Below are positions 24,519 through 33,343 of a stretch of DNA of 64,000 bases, piece after piece. A program made the translations under genes and the position numbers. Under the pieces are notes generated by a model. The model had not been told where the DNA came from. It worked only from the letters and a program-made list of their open reading frames with translations, and made no database searches. The DNA is taken from contig CP060238.1 in NCBI GenBank assembly GCA_023898765.1, positions 930,001 through 994,000 of the forward strand. Direction: 5' to 3'. Source of the DNA: Rhodospirillales bacterium (GTDB taxonomy: Bacteria > Pseudomonadota > Alphaproteobacteria > Micavibrionales > Micavibrionaceae). The first letter of the stretch is position 1. Each line of letters opens with the position of its first letter.

Positions 24519-26599
24519 AGATGGAAACGCTTTTTGATATGGATGAGCAGCAGGCGCGCGCCCGGCACGCCGCTCTGGTAAAACAGGTCAAGGCGCACGA
24601 TATTTCCTATTACCAGAAAGATGCGCCGAAAATTTCAGACGCGGATTATGATGCGCTGCGCCGTGAACTGGAAGCCCTGGAAAAAAAATATCCGGATCTT
24701 GCAAGCGCGGAAAGTCCGACGCAGAAAGTAGGGGCTGCCCCCTCAAAAGGGTTTCAAAAAGTCAGGCATGCTGTGCCGATGCTCTCTCTTTCCAATGTGT
24801 TCGATGAAGAAGAGTTGCAGGATTTCCTGACGCGTGTGCGGCGGTTTTTAGGACTGGAGGAACAGGAGCCGCTTGAGATATCGGCAGAACCGAAAATTGA
24901 CGGCCTGTCCTGTTCCCTGCGGTATGAAAACAGGAAACTTGTTCTGGCGGCGACCCGCGGGGACGGAAGCGAAGGGGAGGATATCACAGAGAATGTCAAA
25001 ACGATTTTCGATGTTCCGCAGACTCTTCCAAAAGAAGCGCCGGATATTCTGGAAGTTCGCGGAGAAATTTATATGCGCCGGGATGATTTTATGGCGCTGA
25101 ACAAACGGCAGGAAGAAGAAGGAAAGCAGGTTTTCGCCAATCCGCGCAATGCCGCTGCCGGGAGCGTTCGTCTTCTCGATGTTACGGTTACCGCGCAGAG
25201 GGCGCTGCATTTCTTCGGTTATGCGCTGGGGGAAACCAGCCAGGATTTTGCAAGCACTCAATCCGGTATTCGTTCAAAATTAAAGGAGTGGGGATTTCAG
25301 GAAGCCGAGCCTGTTTCCCTGTGCCAGACACTGGAGGATATTCTTTCTTACTACCGGAATATCATGGATTTACGCCCCGACCTGCCTTATGAGATTGACG
25401 GGGTGGTGTATAAGGTCAATCGTCTGGATTTTCAGGACCGTCTCGGGTTTATCTCGCGATCGCCGCGCTGGGCGACGGCGCATAAATTTCCCGCCGAGCA
25501 GGCTGTGACTATTTTGAACGATATTGTCATTCAGGTGGGGCGGACGGGCGCGCTGACGCCTGTGGCGGAGCTGGAGCCGATTACGGTTGGCGGCGTCGTT
25601 GTCTCCCGCGCGACATTGCACAATGAGGATGAACTGGCCCGAAAGGATGTGCGCATCGGGGATCATGTTCTTATCCAGCGGGCGGGCGACGTTATCCCGC
25701 AGGTCTTGAAACATATTGAGGCTAAACGAAAAAAAGAGTCCATAGTCTTTGTTTTCCCGGACCATTGCCCGGCCTGCGGTTCTCTGGCTATTCGGGAGGA
25801 GGGGGAAGTCGTCCGCCGCTGCACCGGCGGCCTGATTTGTCCGGCGCAGGCTCTCGAACGGCTCAAGCATTTCGTATCCAAAAATGCATTTGATATCGAG
25901 GGGCTCGGCGCAAAAGTCATGCAGCAGTTCTGGGAAGAGGGGCTGGTCAAAACGCCGGGGGATATTTTCCGTCTTCCGGAAAAGGCCGGGGAGCTTGATC
26001 CTCCTTTGCAGGAGCGGGAAGGCTGGGGAGATTTATCGGTTCAAAATCTTTTTAAGGCGATAGAAAAACGCAAGACGATTTCCCTGAGCCGTTTTATTTA
26101 CGCGCTGGGCATTCGTCAGGTCGGAGAGGCTACGGCCAAACGCCTCGCGCAGGCATACGAACGTTTCCAAAATTTAAAAAATGAAATGGAAAAGGCTCAA
26201 AACCGCGAGTCTGACGCGTATCGGGACCTTATAAATATCGAGGATATAGGGCCGTCCGTTGCGGACGACCTTCTGGGATTTTTTGCGGAAAAGCATAATC
26301 AGGAGGTACTGAAGGATCTGGAGAGCCTTCTGACGATCCAATCCTATGAAGCGCCTCAAACACAGCAAAGTCCCGTTTCGGGAAAAAGGGTTGTCTTCAC
26401 GGGAACCCTGTCTTCCATGACGCGCCCCGAGGCCAAGGCCACAGCCGAAAGCCTTGGCGCGAAAGTGTCCGGCTCCGTGTCTAAAAAAACGGATTATGTG
26501 GTCGCGGGGGAGGATGCGGGATCAAAAGCAAAGGCGGCGGAAGCCTTGGGCGTGCAAATCCTGAGTGAAGAGGAATGGGCCGCGCTTATTAGAGGGTGA
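24515..26599 (+). CDS. ligA: NAD-dependent DNA ligase LigA
   Basis: Replicative ligase of 694 residues. The adenylation domain has KIDG with nucleophile Lys127; the OB-fold, the four-cysteine zinc finger (CPACG ... CTGGLICPAQ), helix-hairpin-helix motifs and a C-terminal BRCT domain (GKRVVFTGTLSSMTRPEAK to EEEWAALI) follow in the family order. It overlaps recN by 4 bases and ends head to head with a minus-strand gene whose stop begins at the next base. Confidence 0.98.
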   Translation: MKMETLFDMDEQQARARHAALVKQVKAHDISYYQKDAPKISDADYDALRRELEALEKKYPDLASAESPTQKVGAAPSKGFQKVRHAVPMLSLSNVFDEEELQDFLTRVRRFLGLEEQEPLEISAEPKIDGLSCSLRYENRKLVLAATRGDGSEGEDITENVKTIFDVPQTLPKEAPDILEVRGEIYMRRDDFMALNKRQEEEGKQVFANPRNAAAGSVRLLDVTVTAQRALHFFGYALGETSQDFASTQSGIRSKLKEWGFQEAEPVSLCQTLEDILSYYRNIMDLRPDLPYEIDGVVYKVNRLDFQDRLGFISRSPRWATAHKFPAEQAVTILNDIVIQVGRTGALTPVAELEPITVGGVVVSRATLHNEDELARKDVRIGDHVLIQRAGDVIPQVLKHIEAKRKKESIVFVFPDHCPACGSLAIREEGEVVRRCTGGLICPAQALERLKHFVSKNAFDIEGLGAKVMQQFWEEGLVKTPGDIFRLPEKAGELDPPLQEREGWGDLSVQNLFKAIEKRKTISLSRFIYALGIRQVGEATAKRLAQAYERFQNLKNEMEKAQNRESDAYRDLINIEDIGPSVADDLLGFFAEKHNQEVLKDLESLLTIQSYEAPQTQQSPVSGKRVVFTGTLSSMTRPEAKATAESLGAKVSGSVSKKTDYVVAGEDAGSKAKAAEALGVQILSEEEWAALIRG

Positions 26600-26836
26600 T
26601 TATTTCTTGTCGGCTTTTTTCTTTAGAGAGCGAAGCTTTTCAATCGCTTTTTCGACATCTATGGGATAATCCCTTCGTTCGATGAATTCCCCGCCGCCGG
26701 TTTTCCGGGTCATGGAGAGCTCCATGGCGTTATTCAGGGCTTCGGCCGTTTCGATATCTTCCTGTTCCAGCGCCAGTTGAAAGGCGGTCAGAATACGGTC
26801 GCAAAGGCGGAGTTTTTCAATGGAGAAATTTTGCAT
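26600..26836 (-). CDS. Small helical hypothetical protein
   Basis: 78 residues from the ATG at 26836, preceded by AAGGA nine bases upstream on its own strand; an in-frame TTG at 26842 would add two residues. The protein is acidic in its middle (LEQEDIETAEALNNAMELSM) and basic at the end (KLRSLKKKADKK), predicted mostly helical with no membrane span. I do not recognise a family. Its stop abuts the ligA stop directly. It could be co-transcribed with the hydrolase upstream of it on the same strand (50-base gap). Confidence 0.7.
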   Translation of the reverse strand: MQNFSIEKLRLCDRILTAFQLALEQEDIETAEALNNAMELSMTRKTGGGEFIERRDYPIDVEKAIEKLRSLKKKADKK

Positions 26837-26885
26837 TTTCAAAGGTCCTTTTTACCGGAAGATCATATGCTTTTTTGGACGGGCT

Positions 26886-27830
26886 TTAAAGAATTTTATC
26901 GAAACCTTTCAGGAAAACACCGCGCAGACTGTCGCGTTCCATCAGGATTTCGTGATACGCCCCGGGGAGTTCCAGCAGAACGGCCTGCGGAATATGCTGC
27001 GCAGCCCGGCGGATAAGCGCGTTGCTGACCAGAGTATCTTTTCCCGCGCAGGCCAGGAGAACCGGGATATCTATTTTTTCCAAAGCGCCGTCCTGTTGGA
27101 GGGCCCGACAGGATTTCATGCTTTCCCGTACCCATCCAAGCGTCGGGTTTCCGACCTGCAGGTCCGGCCGGGCAAGGCACCACGCATTATGGACTTCCTT
27201 GCGGACAGGGTCGCTTGAAAAAATATCCGTTTTACGGCTTGTGCGCATTTCCTCATGCCAGTCTTTCCCGCCGGGTACGTAAGAATCGTAAAAAGGGCGC
27301 AGCAGGAAGAGCAAAAGATTTGCCAAAGGACCGTATGGGTCCAGCGCTTTGATTCCGAGCATCGGGGCGGAAAACGCAGCGGCTTTAAACGTGCCGGGGG
27401 TCCGGCTTAAATAACGCAGGCCGATATTCCCTCCCATCGAATGGCCAAGCAGCAGGAGGGGGGCTTTTGTTTCCGGCCGGACGATTTGAGTGACAAAATG
27501 GTCCAGATCCAGAATATCCTGCTCATATCCGTCGCTGTGGCGTTTGTGAACATTGACATCGTGGCGTTTCGAAAGCCCCTGATATTTCCAGTCCATCGTC
27601 CAGAAGGAAAAACCGCGTTCGAGCATGTCGCGGGCCGTTTCAAAATATTTTTCGGCAAATTCGCTCAGGCCGCCGAGACAGACGACGGCGGCCTTGGCCG
27701 GCGTTTTCGGGAGGACATAGCCGTAACGGATTTTATGGCCCGTTTTTGGATTGTTAAAGTAATCTTCCTCCCAGCCTTCAGGGGGTAAAAAGCGGGGGGC
27801 GAGATCGGGCGTGTTTTTCATGATGTTCAT
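26886..27830 (-). CDS. Alpha/beta hydrolase, lysophospholipase-like
   Basis: 314-residue serine hydrolase resembling PldB/monoacylglycerol lipases. The nucleophile elbow is LLGHSMGGNIGLRYL, the acid and base are probably in CAGKDTLVS and GAYHEILME. No signal peptide is seen, so it is likely cytoplasmic or peripheral on the inner membrane. Reaction expected: hydrolysis of a lysophospholipid or monoglyceride; substrate is not provable from sequence. The N-terminus has two close Met (residues 1 and 4). It is divergent from the gene at 27929. Confidence 0.9.
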   Translation of the reverse strand: MNIMKNTPDLAPRFLPPEGWEEDYFNNPKTGHKIRYGYVLPKTPAKAAVVCLGGLSEFAEKYFETARDMLERGFSFWTMDWKYQGLSKRHDVNVHKRHSDGYEQDILDLDHFVTQIVRPETKAPLLLLGHSMGGNIGLRYLSRTPGTFKAAAFSAPMLGIKALDPYGPLANLLLFLLRPFYDSYVPGGKDWHEEMRTSRKTDIFSSDPVRKEVHNAWCLARPDLQVGNPTLGWVRESMKSCRALQQDGALEKIDIPVLLACAGKDTLVSNALIRRAAQHIPQAVLLELPGAYHEILMERDSLRGVFLKGFDKIL

Positions 27831-27928
27831 CTTACCGTTTCTTTTTCCGGGGTTCGAATGGATTTTTCATTGACATAATTTTATCTTTGGCTATTTTTGC
27901 CGGAAGTATTTTGGGAAAGGATTATGTT

Positions 27929-28657
27929 ATGGCTGTTGAACTGGGCGTGAAACCTGCAAGGGACGCTGAAAAGGGTGGCCTTTTTTCTCTTCTGCAACAA
28001 TATAGATGGGCGGCGGCACCTGTCGGTATCGCCGTTGTGGCGGGAGGCTTGTGGCTCGGCGGGGCATTTGATGATCCTGTTCCTACGCCGGAAGAGCAGG
28101 CGGCGCTGGATGATCTTCACCGGATGTCCTTTGTTTTTAAGGACAGGGCGCAGCGTTGTGACAATACACTTCAAGGCCAAGGTTTTCCGGGCTATTCCCC
28201 TTCCGACGGGGCACAACAGGCTTTGAATCTGATCGAATCGGCCTATCCCGATCTGAAAGAGCGTCAGGCCCTTATGAAATTTCTGGAAGGAAAAAAGATA
28301 GTCCTCCATGCGACAGATTCCAATTTTTCAAAGGCCAGAATCGTATTTCATAATACAAATCCAGAAAACAGGGTTTTATTGATTAACGACGGCGCTCTTA
28401 TTTCGTCCTACGATGAAGGCTTCCGCGAGTTGATGACAAAAATTCAGCAGCCCGGCGCCCTCGACAAGCCGGGGACGCATGTCTTGTTCTGGAACGAGTT
28501 CGAGAAACAAAAAGAATTTCTCGATACCCGTTTTCTGGCAGGAAATAAAACGCCGGAGGCGTTCAATGTTTTGCCGGGGGTCGATGAGACAAGGTTTGAG
28601 ATTCATGAGGGGAATTGGAAAAATCCATGCCCTCCCCAGCCTACTCCATCGCCTTGA
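27929..28657 (+). CDS. Hypothetical single-span membrane protein
   Basis: 242 residues from the ATG at 27929 (GGGAAAGGA upstream); the frame is open further back to 27887. A hydrophobic segment APVGIAVVAGGLWLGGAF near residues 33-50 is the only membrane span, placing most of the protein in the periplasm. The remaining part is soluble, ends in PCPPQPTPSP, and contains only two cysteines. I do not recognise a domain. Its 3' end overlaps the convergent pntB by 17 bases, so the two transcripts collide. Confidence 0.75.
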   Translation: MAVELGVKPARDAEKGGLFSLLQQYRWAAAPVGIAVVAGGLWLGGAFDDPVPTPEEQAALDDLHRMSFVFKDRAQRCDNTLQGQGFPGYSPSDGAQQALNLIESAYPDLKERQALMKFLEGKKIVLHATDSNFSKARIVFHNTNPENRVLLINDGALISSYDEGFRELMTKIQQPGALDKPGTHVLFWNEFEKQKEFLDTRFLAGNKTPEAFNVLPGVDETRFEIHEGNWKNPCPPQPTPSP

Positions 28658-30026
28658 CGACGGTTTCGGTGACTTTCTTGGCATCGCCGAGCAACATATA
28701 GGTGTTGTCCGCGTAAAAGAGCGGGTTGTCGATCCCCGCATAGCCGGAGCCTAAAGAACGCTTGATAAAGAAGACGGTCTTGGCCTTTTCCACGTCCAGA
28801 ACGGGCATGCCGTAAATCGGAGAAGAGGAATCTTTTTTGGCTGCCGGATTGGTGATGTCATTCGCGCCGATGACAAAAGCGACATCCGCCTGAGCGAATT
28901 CGCGGTTGATGTCTTCCAGTTCGAACACTTCGTCGTAAGGCACGTTGGCTTCGGCCAGAAGCACATTCATATGGCCGGGCATCCGGCCCGCCACGGGATG
29001 GATCGCGTATTTCACTTCCGCGCCTTCAGCCTTCAGGATATCCGCCATTTCCCGCAAAGCGTGCTGCGCCTGCGCCACCGCCATGCCGTAACCGGGCACG
29101 ATGATGATTTTAGAGGCATTTTTCATGATAAAGGCCGCGTCTTCGGCAGATCCGATATGGGCCTGTCTGTCTCCCGTATCCGCGGCGCCGCCGCCGCTTT
29201 CTTCCGCGCCGAATCCGCCCAGCACCACGTTCAGGAAGGAGCGGTTCATCCCCTTGCACATGATGTAAGACAGAATGGCGCCCGAAGAGCCCACCAGCGC
29301 CCCGGTGATAATCAAAAGATCGTTTTGCAGCGTAAAGCCGATACCGGCGGCGGCCCATCCCGAATAGGAATTGAGCATGGACACAATGACGGGCATGTCC
29401 GCGCCCCCGATCGGGATGATAATCAGGACGCCCAGTGCCAGCGCCGCCAGAACGACCAGACCGAACAGGAGAGTGCTTTCGCTTAAGGTCAGGAGGATAA
29501 TCAGCGCGATTAACGCTCCGCCCAATGCGGCATTGATAAGGTGCTGCATGGGAAAGGTCACGGGTTTACCGCTGATTTTGCCCTGCAGTTTCCCCCAGGC
29601 GATGACCGAGCCTGTAAAGGTAATGGCCCCGATAGCCGCCCCCAGAGACATTTCGATCAGGCTGCCTGCGGGGATGTCCCCTTTCAGTCCGATGCCGTAG
29701 CTTTCCGGGCTGAAAAACGCGGCGGCGGCGACAAAAACGGCGGCAAGGCCCACAAGGGAATGAAACGCGGCAATCAGTTGGGGCAGGGCCGTCATCTTGA
29801 TTTTGTTGGCGATGACGGTGCCGATGCTTCCGCCGATCGCAAGCCCGCACAGAATAAGCCACCATGACTGGACGGCGATAAAAAGTGTGGCTGTAATGGC
29901 GATGGCCATGCCGCCCATGCCGTAAACGGCGCCGGCGCGCGCCGTCTCAGGATGGGAAAGACCGCGCAGCGCCATGATAAAACATATGGCAGACACCAGA
30001 TAGGCGAGGGTGGAGAGGGCTTCCAT
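28641..30026 (-). CDS. pntB: NAD(P) transhydrogenase subunit beta
   Basis: 461-residue membrane subunit that binds NADP(H) and, with the alpha subunits, couples hydride transfer between NADH and NADP+ to proton entry, feeding NADPH to biosynthesis. Nine or so hydrophobic spans fill the first 270 residues; the C-terminal domain carries IVPGYGMAVAQAQHALREMA and HPVAGRMPGHMNVLLAEA, the NADP-binding signatures, and GANDITNPAA. It is the last gene of the pntA1-pntA2-pntB operon, 3 bases after pntA2. Confidence 0.97.
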   Translation of the reverse strand: MEALSTLAYLVSAICFIMALRGLSHPETARAGAVYGMGGMAIAITATLFIAVQSWWLILCGLAIGGSIGTVIANKIKMTALPQLIAAFHSLVGLAAVFVAAAAFFSPESYGIGLKGDIPAGSLIEMSLGAAIGAITFTGSVIAWGKLQGKISGKPVTFPMQHLINAALGGALIALIILLTLSESTLLFGLVVLAALALGVLIIIPIGGADMPVIVSMLNSYSGWAAAGIGFTLQNDLLIITGALVGSSGAILSYIMCKGMNRSFLNVVLGGFGAEESGGGAADTGDRQAHIGSAEDAAFIMKNASKIIIVPGYGMAVAQAQHALREMADILKAEGAEVKYAIHPVAGRMPGHMNVLLAEANVPYDEVFELEDINREFAQADVAFVIGANDITNPAAKKDSSSPIYGMPVLDVEKAKTVFFIKRSLGSGYAGIDNPLFYADNTYMLLGDAKKVTETVVKAME

Positions 30027-30029
30027 GGC

Positions 30030-30443
30030 TTACGATCCTTTTTTCCTGAACATGCTTAGCATACGGCGGGTCACGATAAAGCCGCCGAAAATATTGACGC
30101 CTGCCAGAACAACGGCCAGAAATCCGAGGAGTTTTGAAAAACTCATCTCCGCCGGTCCGGCGGCAATCAGGGCGCCGACAATAATCACGGAAGACAATGC
30201 GTTTGTGATACCCATCAGCGGTGAATGCAGGGCCGGGGTGACGTGCCAGACGACGTAATAGCCGACAAAGCAGGCCAGAATAAAGACGGTCAGGCCGCTT
30301 AGGAAGAACGAGCCGTGTCCGCCATCCATGTCCGCAAGGGCCTGGCTTGCCTGCACCGCTATATTTGCGGCCTGGTCTGCTATGTCTTGCGCTTTGTTGG
30401 CGAGATCCGCCGCGCTTTCGGAAAGTGTTTTGTCTTCGCTCAT
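30030..30443 (-). CDS. pntA2: NAD(P) transhydrogenase subunit alpha 2 (membrane part)
   Basis: 137 residues. The N-terminal 45 residues are an Ala-rich amphipathic extension (SAADLANKAQDIADQAANIA); then come three to four hydrophobic spans with WHVTPALHSPLMGITNALS, the conserved motif of transhydrogenase domain II. In E. coli this is fused to the C-terminus of PntA; a separate gene is the rule in alphaproteobacteria such as Rhodospirillum. Spacing is 11 bases from pntA1 and 3 from pntB. Confidence 0.95.
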   Translation of the reverse strand: MSEDKTLSESAADLANKAQDIADQAANIAVQASQALADMDGGHGSFFLSGLTVFILACFVGYYVVWHVTPALHSPLMGITNALSSVIIVGALIAAGPAEMSFSKLLGFLAVVLAGVNIFGGFIVTRRMLSMFRKKGS

Positions 30444-30454
30444 TTTTTTGCTTT

Positions 30455-31684
30455 CTATTCTTTATCCGTCCCTGTTTTCTTTTGCGATTCCGGTTCCTCT
30501 ACAAGGTGCTCTTCCGATGCGGCTTTGCCTTTGACAGGGTTTTCTTGCGCCTTTTCCTTGTGAAAACCGGGGTGAATAATGTCACCGTCTTTGGTCAGGG
30601 CAATGGCCTTGATAATTTCATCTTCCCAGTCAATCGAAAGTGCGCCGTCTTTTATTATCAGGGCCAGAAGACTCAGAAGGTTTTTGGCGTAGAGGGCGGA
30701 GGCGTCTGTCGCGAGACGGGAAGGCGTGTTCGAATGTCCGACAATCGTAACGCCATGCTTTTCAACGACTTTTCCGCTTTGCGAGAGTTCGCAGTTTCCA
30801 CCCGCTTCCACGGCCAGATCGACAATCACGGACCCGGGTTTCATGGATTTCACCATTTTTTCCGAGATAAGTTTAGGCGCAGGGCGTCCGGGGATCAGGG
30901 CGGTCGTAATTACAATGTCCTGTCTGGCGATGGTTTCTTCAATCAGGGCCGCCTGTTTTTTCTGGTAAGCTTTTGACATTTCCCTGGCGTAGCCGCCGGA
31001 TGTTTCCGCTTCCTTAAACTCATCGTCCTCGACAGCCACAAAAGTGCCGCCCAGAGATTGCACCTGCTCTTTGGCGGCCGGGCGGACATCCGTGGCGCAG
31101 ACGATCGCGCCCAGCCTTTTGGCTGTTGCAATTGCCTGCAATCCCGCAACGCCGGCGCCCATCACCATCACTTTTGCCGGCGCAATCGTGCCGGCAGCGG
31201 TCATCATCATCGGAAAGGAGCGGGCGTAATGCTCCGCAGCGTCCAGAACGGATTTATAGCCCGCCAGATTGGACTGGGAGGACAGGACATCCATTGCCTG
31301 CGCGCGCGTGATGCGCGGCACGAGTTCCATCGCAAAAGCGGTTATGCCGCTTTCGGCACAGTTTTTAATCAGCGCTTCGTTTTGATAGGGGTTTAACATG
31401 CCCACCAGAAGCGTGTTTTTACGTAAGGATTTGAAATCCTCGCCGGCTTGCGGACGGACACGAAGGACGATATCGGCGTCTTTGAGGGCTTCCGTTGCCG
31501 TTTTGACAATCGTTGCGCCCGCCTCTTTATAGGCCTTGTCGGAAAAGGCAGCCCCTTTTCCGGCGTTGCTTTCAAGACAGACGCTTGCGCCAAGGGCGGC
31601 AAGCTTTTTGACTGTTTCCGGTGAGGCGGCCACGCGCTTTTCATCCGGCGAAGTTTCTTTTGGTACGGCAATCTTGAGAGTCAC
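30455..31684 (-). CDS. pntA1: NAD(P) transhydrogenase subunit alpha 1 (NAD-binding)
   Basis: 409-residue soluble NAD(H)-binding domain I. It starts IAVPKETSPDEKRVAASPE and includes the alanine-dehydrogenase-like Rossmann loop VMVMGAGVAGLQAIATAKRLGA and the mobile-loop region SKAYQKKQAALIEETIA, with VDLAVEAGGNCE downstream. The start is GTG at 31684, with AAAGGG 9 bases upstream on its strand. A Lys/Glu-rich tail of about 40 residues is not conserved. It is the first gene of the operon, divergent from the type I secretion genes. Confidence 0.96.
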   Translation of the reverse strand: MTLKIAVPKETSPDEKRVAASPETVKKLAALGASVCLESNAGKGAAFSDKAYKEAGATIVKTATEALKDADIVLRVRPQAGEDFKSLRKNTLLVGMLNPYQNEALIKNCAESGITAFAMELVPRITRAQAMDVLSSQSNLAGYKSVLDAAEHYARSFPMMMTAAGTIAPAKVMVMGAGVAGLQAIATAKRLGAIVCATDVRPAAKEQVQSLGGTFVAVEDDEFKEAETSGGYAREMSKAYQKKQAALIEETIARQDIVITTALIPGRPAPKLISEKMVKSMKPGSVIVDLAVEAGGNCELSQSGKVVEKHGVTIVGHSNTPSRLATDASALYAKNLLSLLALIIKDGALSIDWEDEIIKAIALTKDGDIIHPGFHKEKAQENPVKGKAASEEHLVEEPESQKKTGTDKE

Positions 31685-31817
31685 AGGGAAACCCTTTCAC
31701 TTTCTATTTGATACGTTATTTAACGCAGGAAGAACGAAAGAGACAATGCCTGAAAGCATATAATTTGTGAAGTTTTTCCCAAAAATACATAATCGTGCGT
31801 TATTTTGGGTCAGAGTC

Positions 31818-31846
31818 TTGCTTAAAGTCCAATAAACCTTTAAATT
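31818..31846 (+). promoter_or_regulatory. Candidate promoter of the type I secretion operon
   Basis: TTGCTT at 31818-31823 and TAAATT at 31841-31846 with a 17-base spacer, about 40 bases before the TolC-like gene. It lies in the 200-base gap that also must hold the divergent pnt promoter. Confidence 0.4.
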
Positions 31847-31888
31847 CAATAAGGCTGAAGTTCTGGCCTCGATTCTGGGGATTTCTTG

Positions 31889-33343
31889 ATGTGTTATAGA
31901 TTTTTATTGCTGGCGGTTGCTGGAGCGTCCCTGAGTCTGTCCTCGGGTGCGCATGCGGAGACTTTGCGCGAAGCGGTTCAGACGGCTTTAAACAATCATC
32001 CGAGCGTAGAAGCGGCCAAGGCAAGCCATCTTTCCTCTATGGAGGAACGCCGGGAAAAGAAATCGGATTTCTTTCCTGTTTTGAATGCGAACGCTTCGGG
32101 CGGACGAATGTACGGCGATAACAGTACAAGCCGCGGTTTGACCGTAAGCAGGGGGGCGGCCTATTCATGGATTTGGGAAGGAAACGCTTCCGTGACCCAG
32201 CCTATTTTCAGCGGTTTTGAAACGGTAAACCGCGTGGATGCCGCAAGCGCGCGAATTTTTGCCGCAGACTATAATGTTTCCAGTGTAGAAGAAAGCCTCG
32301 CATTACGCGCCGTTCAGGCCTACATCAATGTTTTGCAATCGCGCGATACGCTGGAAAAAACGAGGGATTATAAAGACAAGCTCCAGGATTATCTGGGACG
32401 GGTCGAAATGATGGTGGATGCTGGCGCTGCCGACGAGGTCGAGGCGGCGCAGGCGCGCAATATCAATTTGTTGCTCGCCAATAGTTTGAGCGAGGCGACC
32501 GGGCAGCTTGAATCGGCTTATGCGGCCTATGTGGAAGTTGTCGGGAAGATGCCGGACGGGGCGCTCAAAAAGCCTTCCGTGCATGAGGAGATGATTTTCC
32601 CTTCTGTGGAAGAAGCTCTCTCTTACACCAAGGCGCATCATCCGAGCATTATGGCTGCGCGCAAGGAATCCGAGGCTGCGGGATATGACGTGACGGCAGA
32701 AAAAGGAACCCTTTATCCCGATTTGAACGGGGAGTTGTCTTATCTGAAAAAAGATCAGCTCGAAGAAATCGGCGGCGAGATCGAAGACCGGCGGGCGCTT
32801 TTGCGCGCAAGCTGGAGTTTTTCAACAGGCGGCGCGGAACTGGCCCGGATTCGCCGCGCCAAGGCCGATTATGCGGAAAAACAGGCACGTTCTCAGGAAG
32901 TTGTGCGCCAGATTGAACAGGAGGTTCGCCTGGCTTATGCGCAGCTTGAAACGGCCCGCAAGCAAAGCGATCTGGCGCAGGAAAGGGAGGCGGTTACCGC
33001 CGAACTTTTCGAAGCTTATGAGAGCCAGTTCGAAGGCGCACGCATTCGGCTTTTGCAGCTCATGCAAGCGGATAACCAGCTCTTTGGCGCGCAGATTGAA
33101 AAAATGAATGCGGAATACCGTACTCTTTTGTCCGAATATATGACGTTGGCCTCTACCGGCCGGTTGCAACAGTCTTTAGAACTTGCGGAGTCGGACGTGC
33201 CTGCGGCAGCGGCACCTGTGGCAGAGGAGGGGGGAGAAGGAGAAGAAGCGTTGGAAGAATCTGTGCCTCTTGTAAAGGCAGACGAAACCCTGCTTTATAA
33301 ATCCTCTCTGAAGGGGGTTTCTGTATCGCATGAGCAAAATTGA
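31889..33343 (+). CDS. TolC-family outer membrane protein of a type I secretion system
   Basis: 484 residues with a signal peptide (LLLAVAGASLSLSSGAHA-E). The two structural repeats of TolC-like proteins are visible: TLREAVQTALNNHPSVEAAKA at the start of the mature protein and EEALSYTKAHHPSIMAARKE in the second half, with long alpha-helical stretches between. ATG 31889 is preferred over the in-frame TTG at 31886. A Glu/Ala-rich tail of about 60 residues is extra. It overlaps the ABC transporter gene by 14 bases, which ties it to that exporter. Confidence 0.93.
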   Translation: MCYRFLLLAVAGASLSLSSGAHAETLREAVQTALNNHPSVEAAKASHLSSMEERREKKSDFFPVLNANASGGRMYGDNSTSRGLTVSRGAAYSWIWEGNASVTQPIFSGFETVNRVDAASARIFAADYNVSSVEESLALRAVQAYINVLQSRDTLEKTRDYKDKLQDYLGRVEMMVDAGAADEVEAAQARNINLLLANSLSEATGQLESAYAAYVEVVGKMPDGALKKPSVHEEMIFPSVEEALSYTKAHHPSIMAARKESEAAGYDVTAEKGTLYPDLNGELSYLKKDQLEEIGGEIEDRRALLRASWSFSTGGAELARIRRAKADYAEKQARSQEVVRQIEQEVRLAYAQLETARKQSDLAQEREAVTAELFEAYESQFEGARIRLLQLMQADNQLFGAQIEKMNAEYRTLLSEYMTLASTGRLQQSLELAESDVPAAAAPVAEEGGEGEEALEESVPLVKADETLLYKSSLKGVSVSHEQN

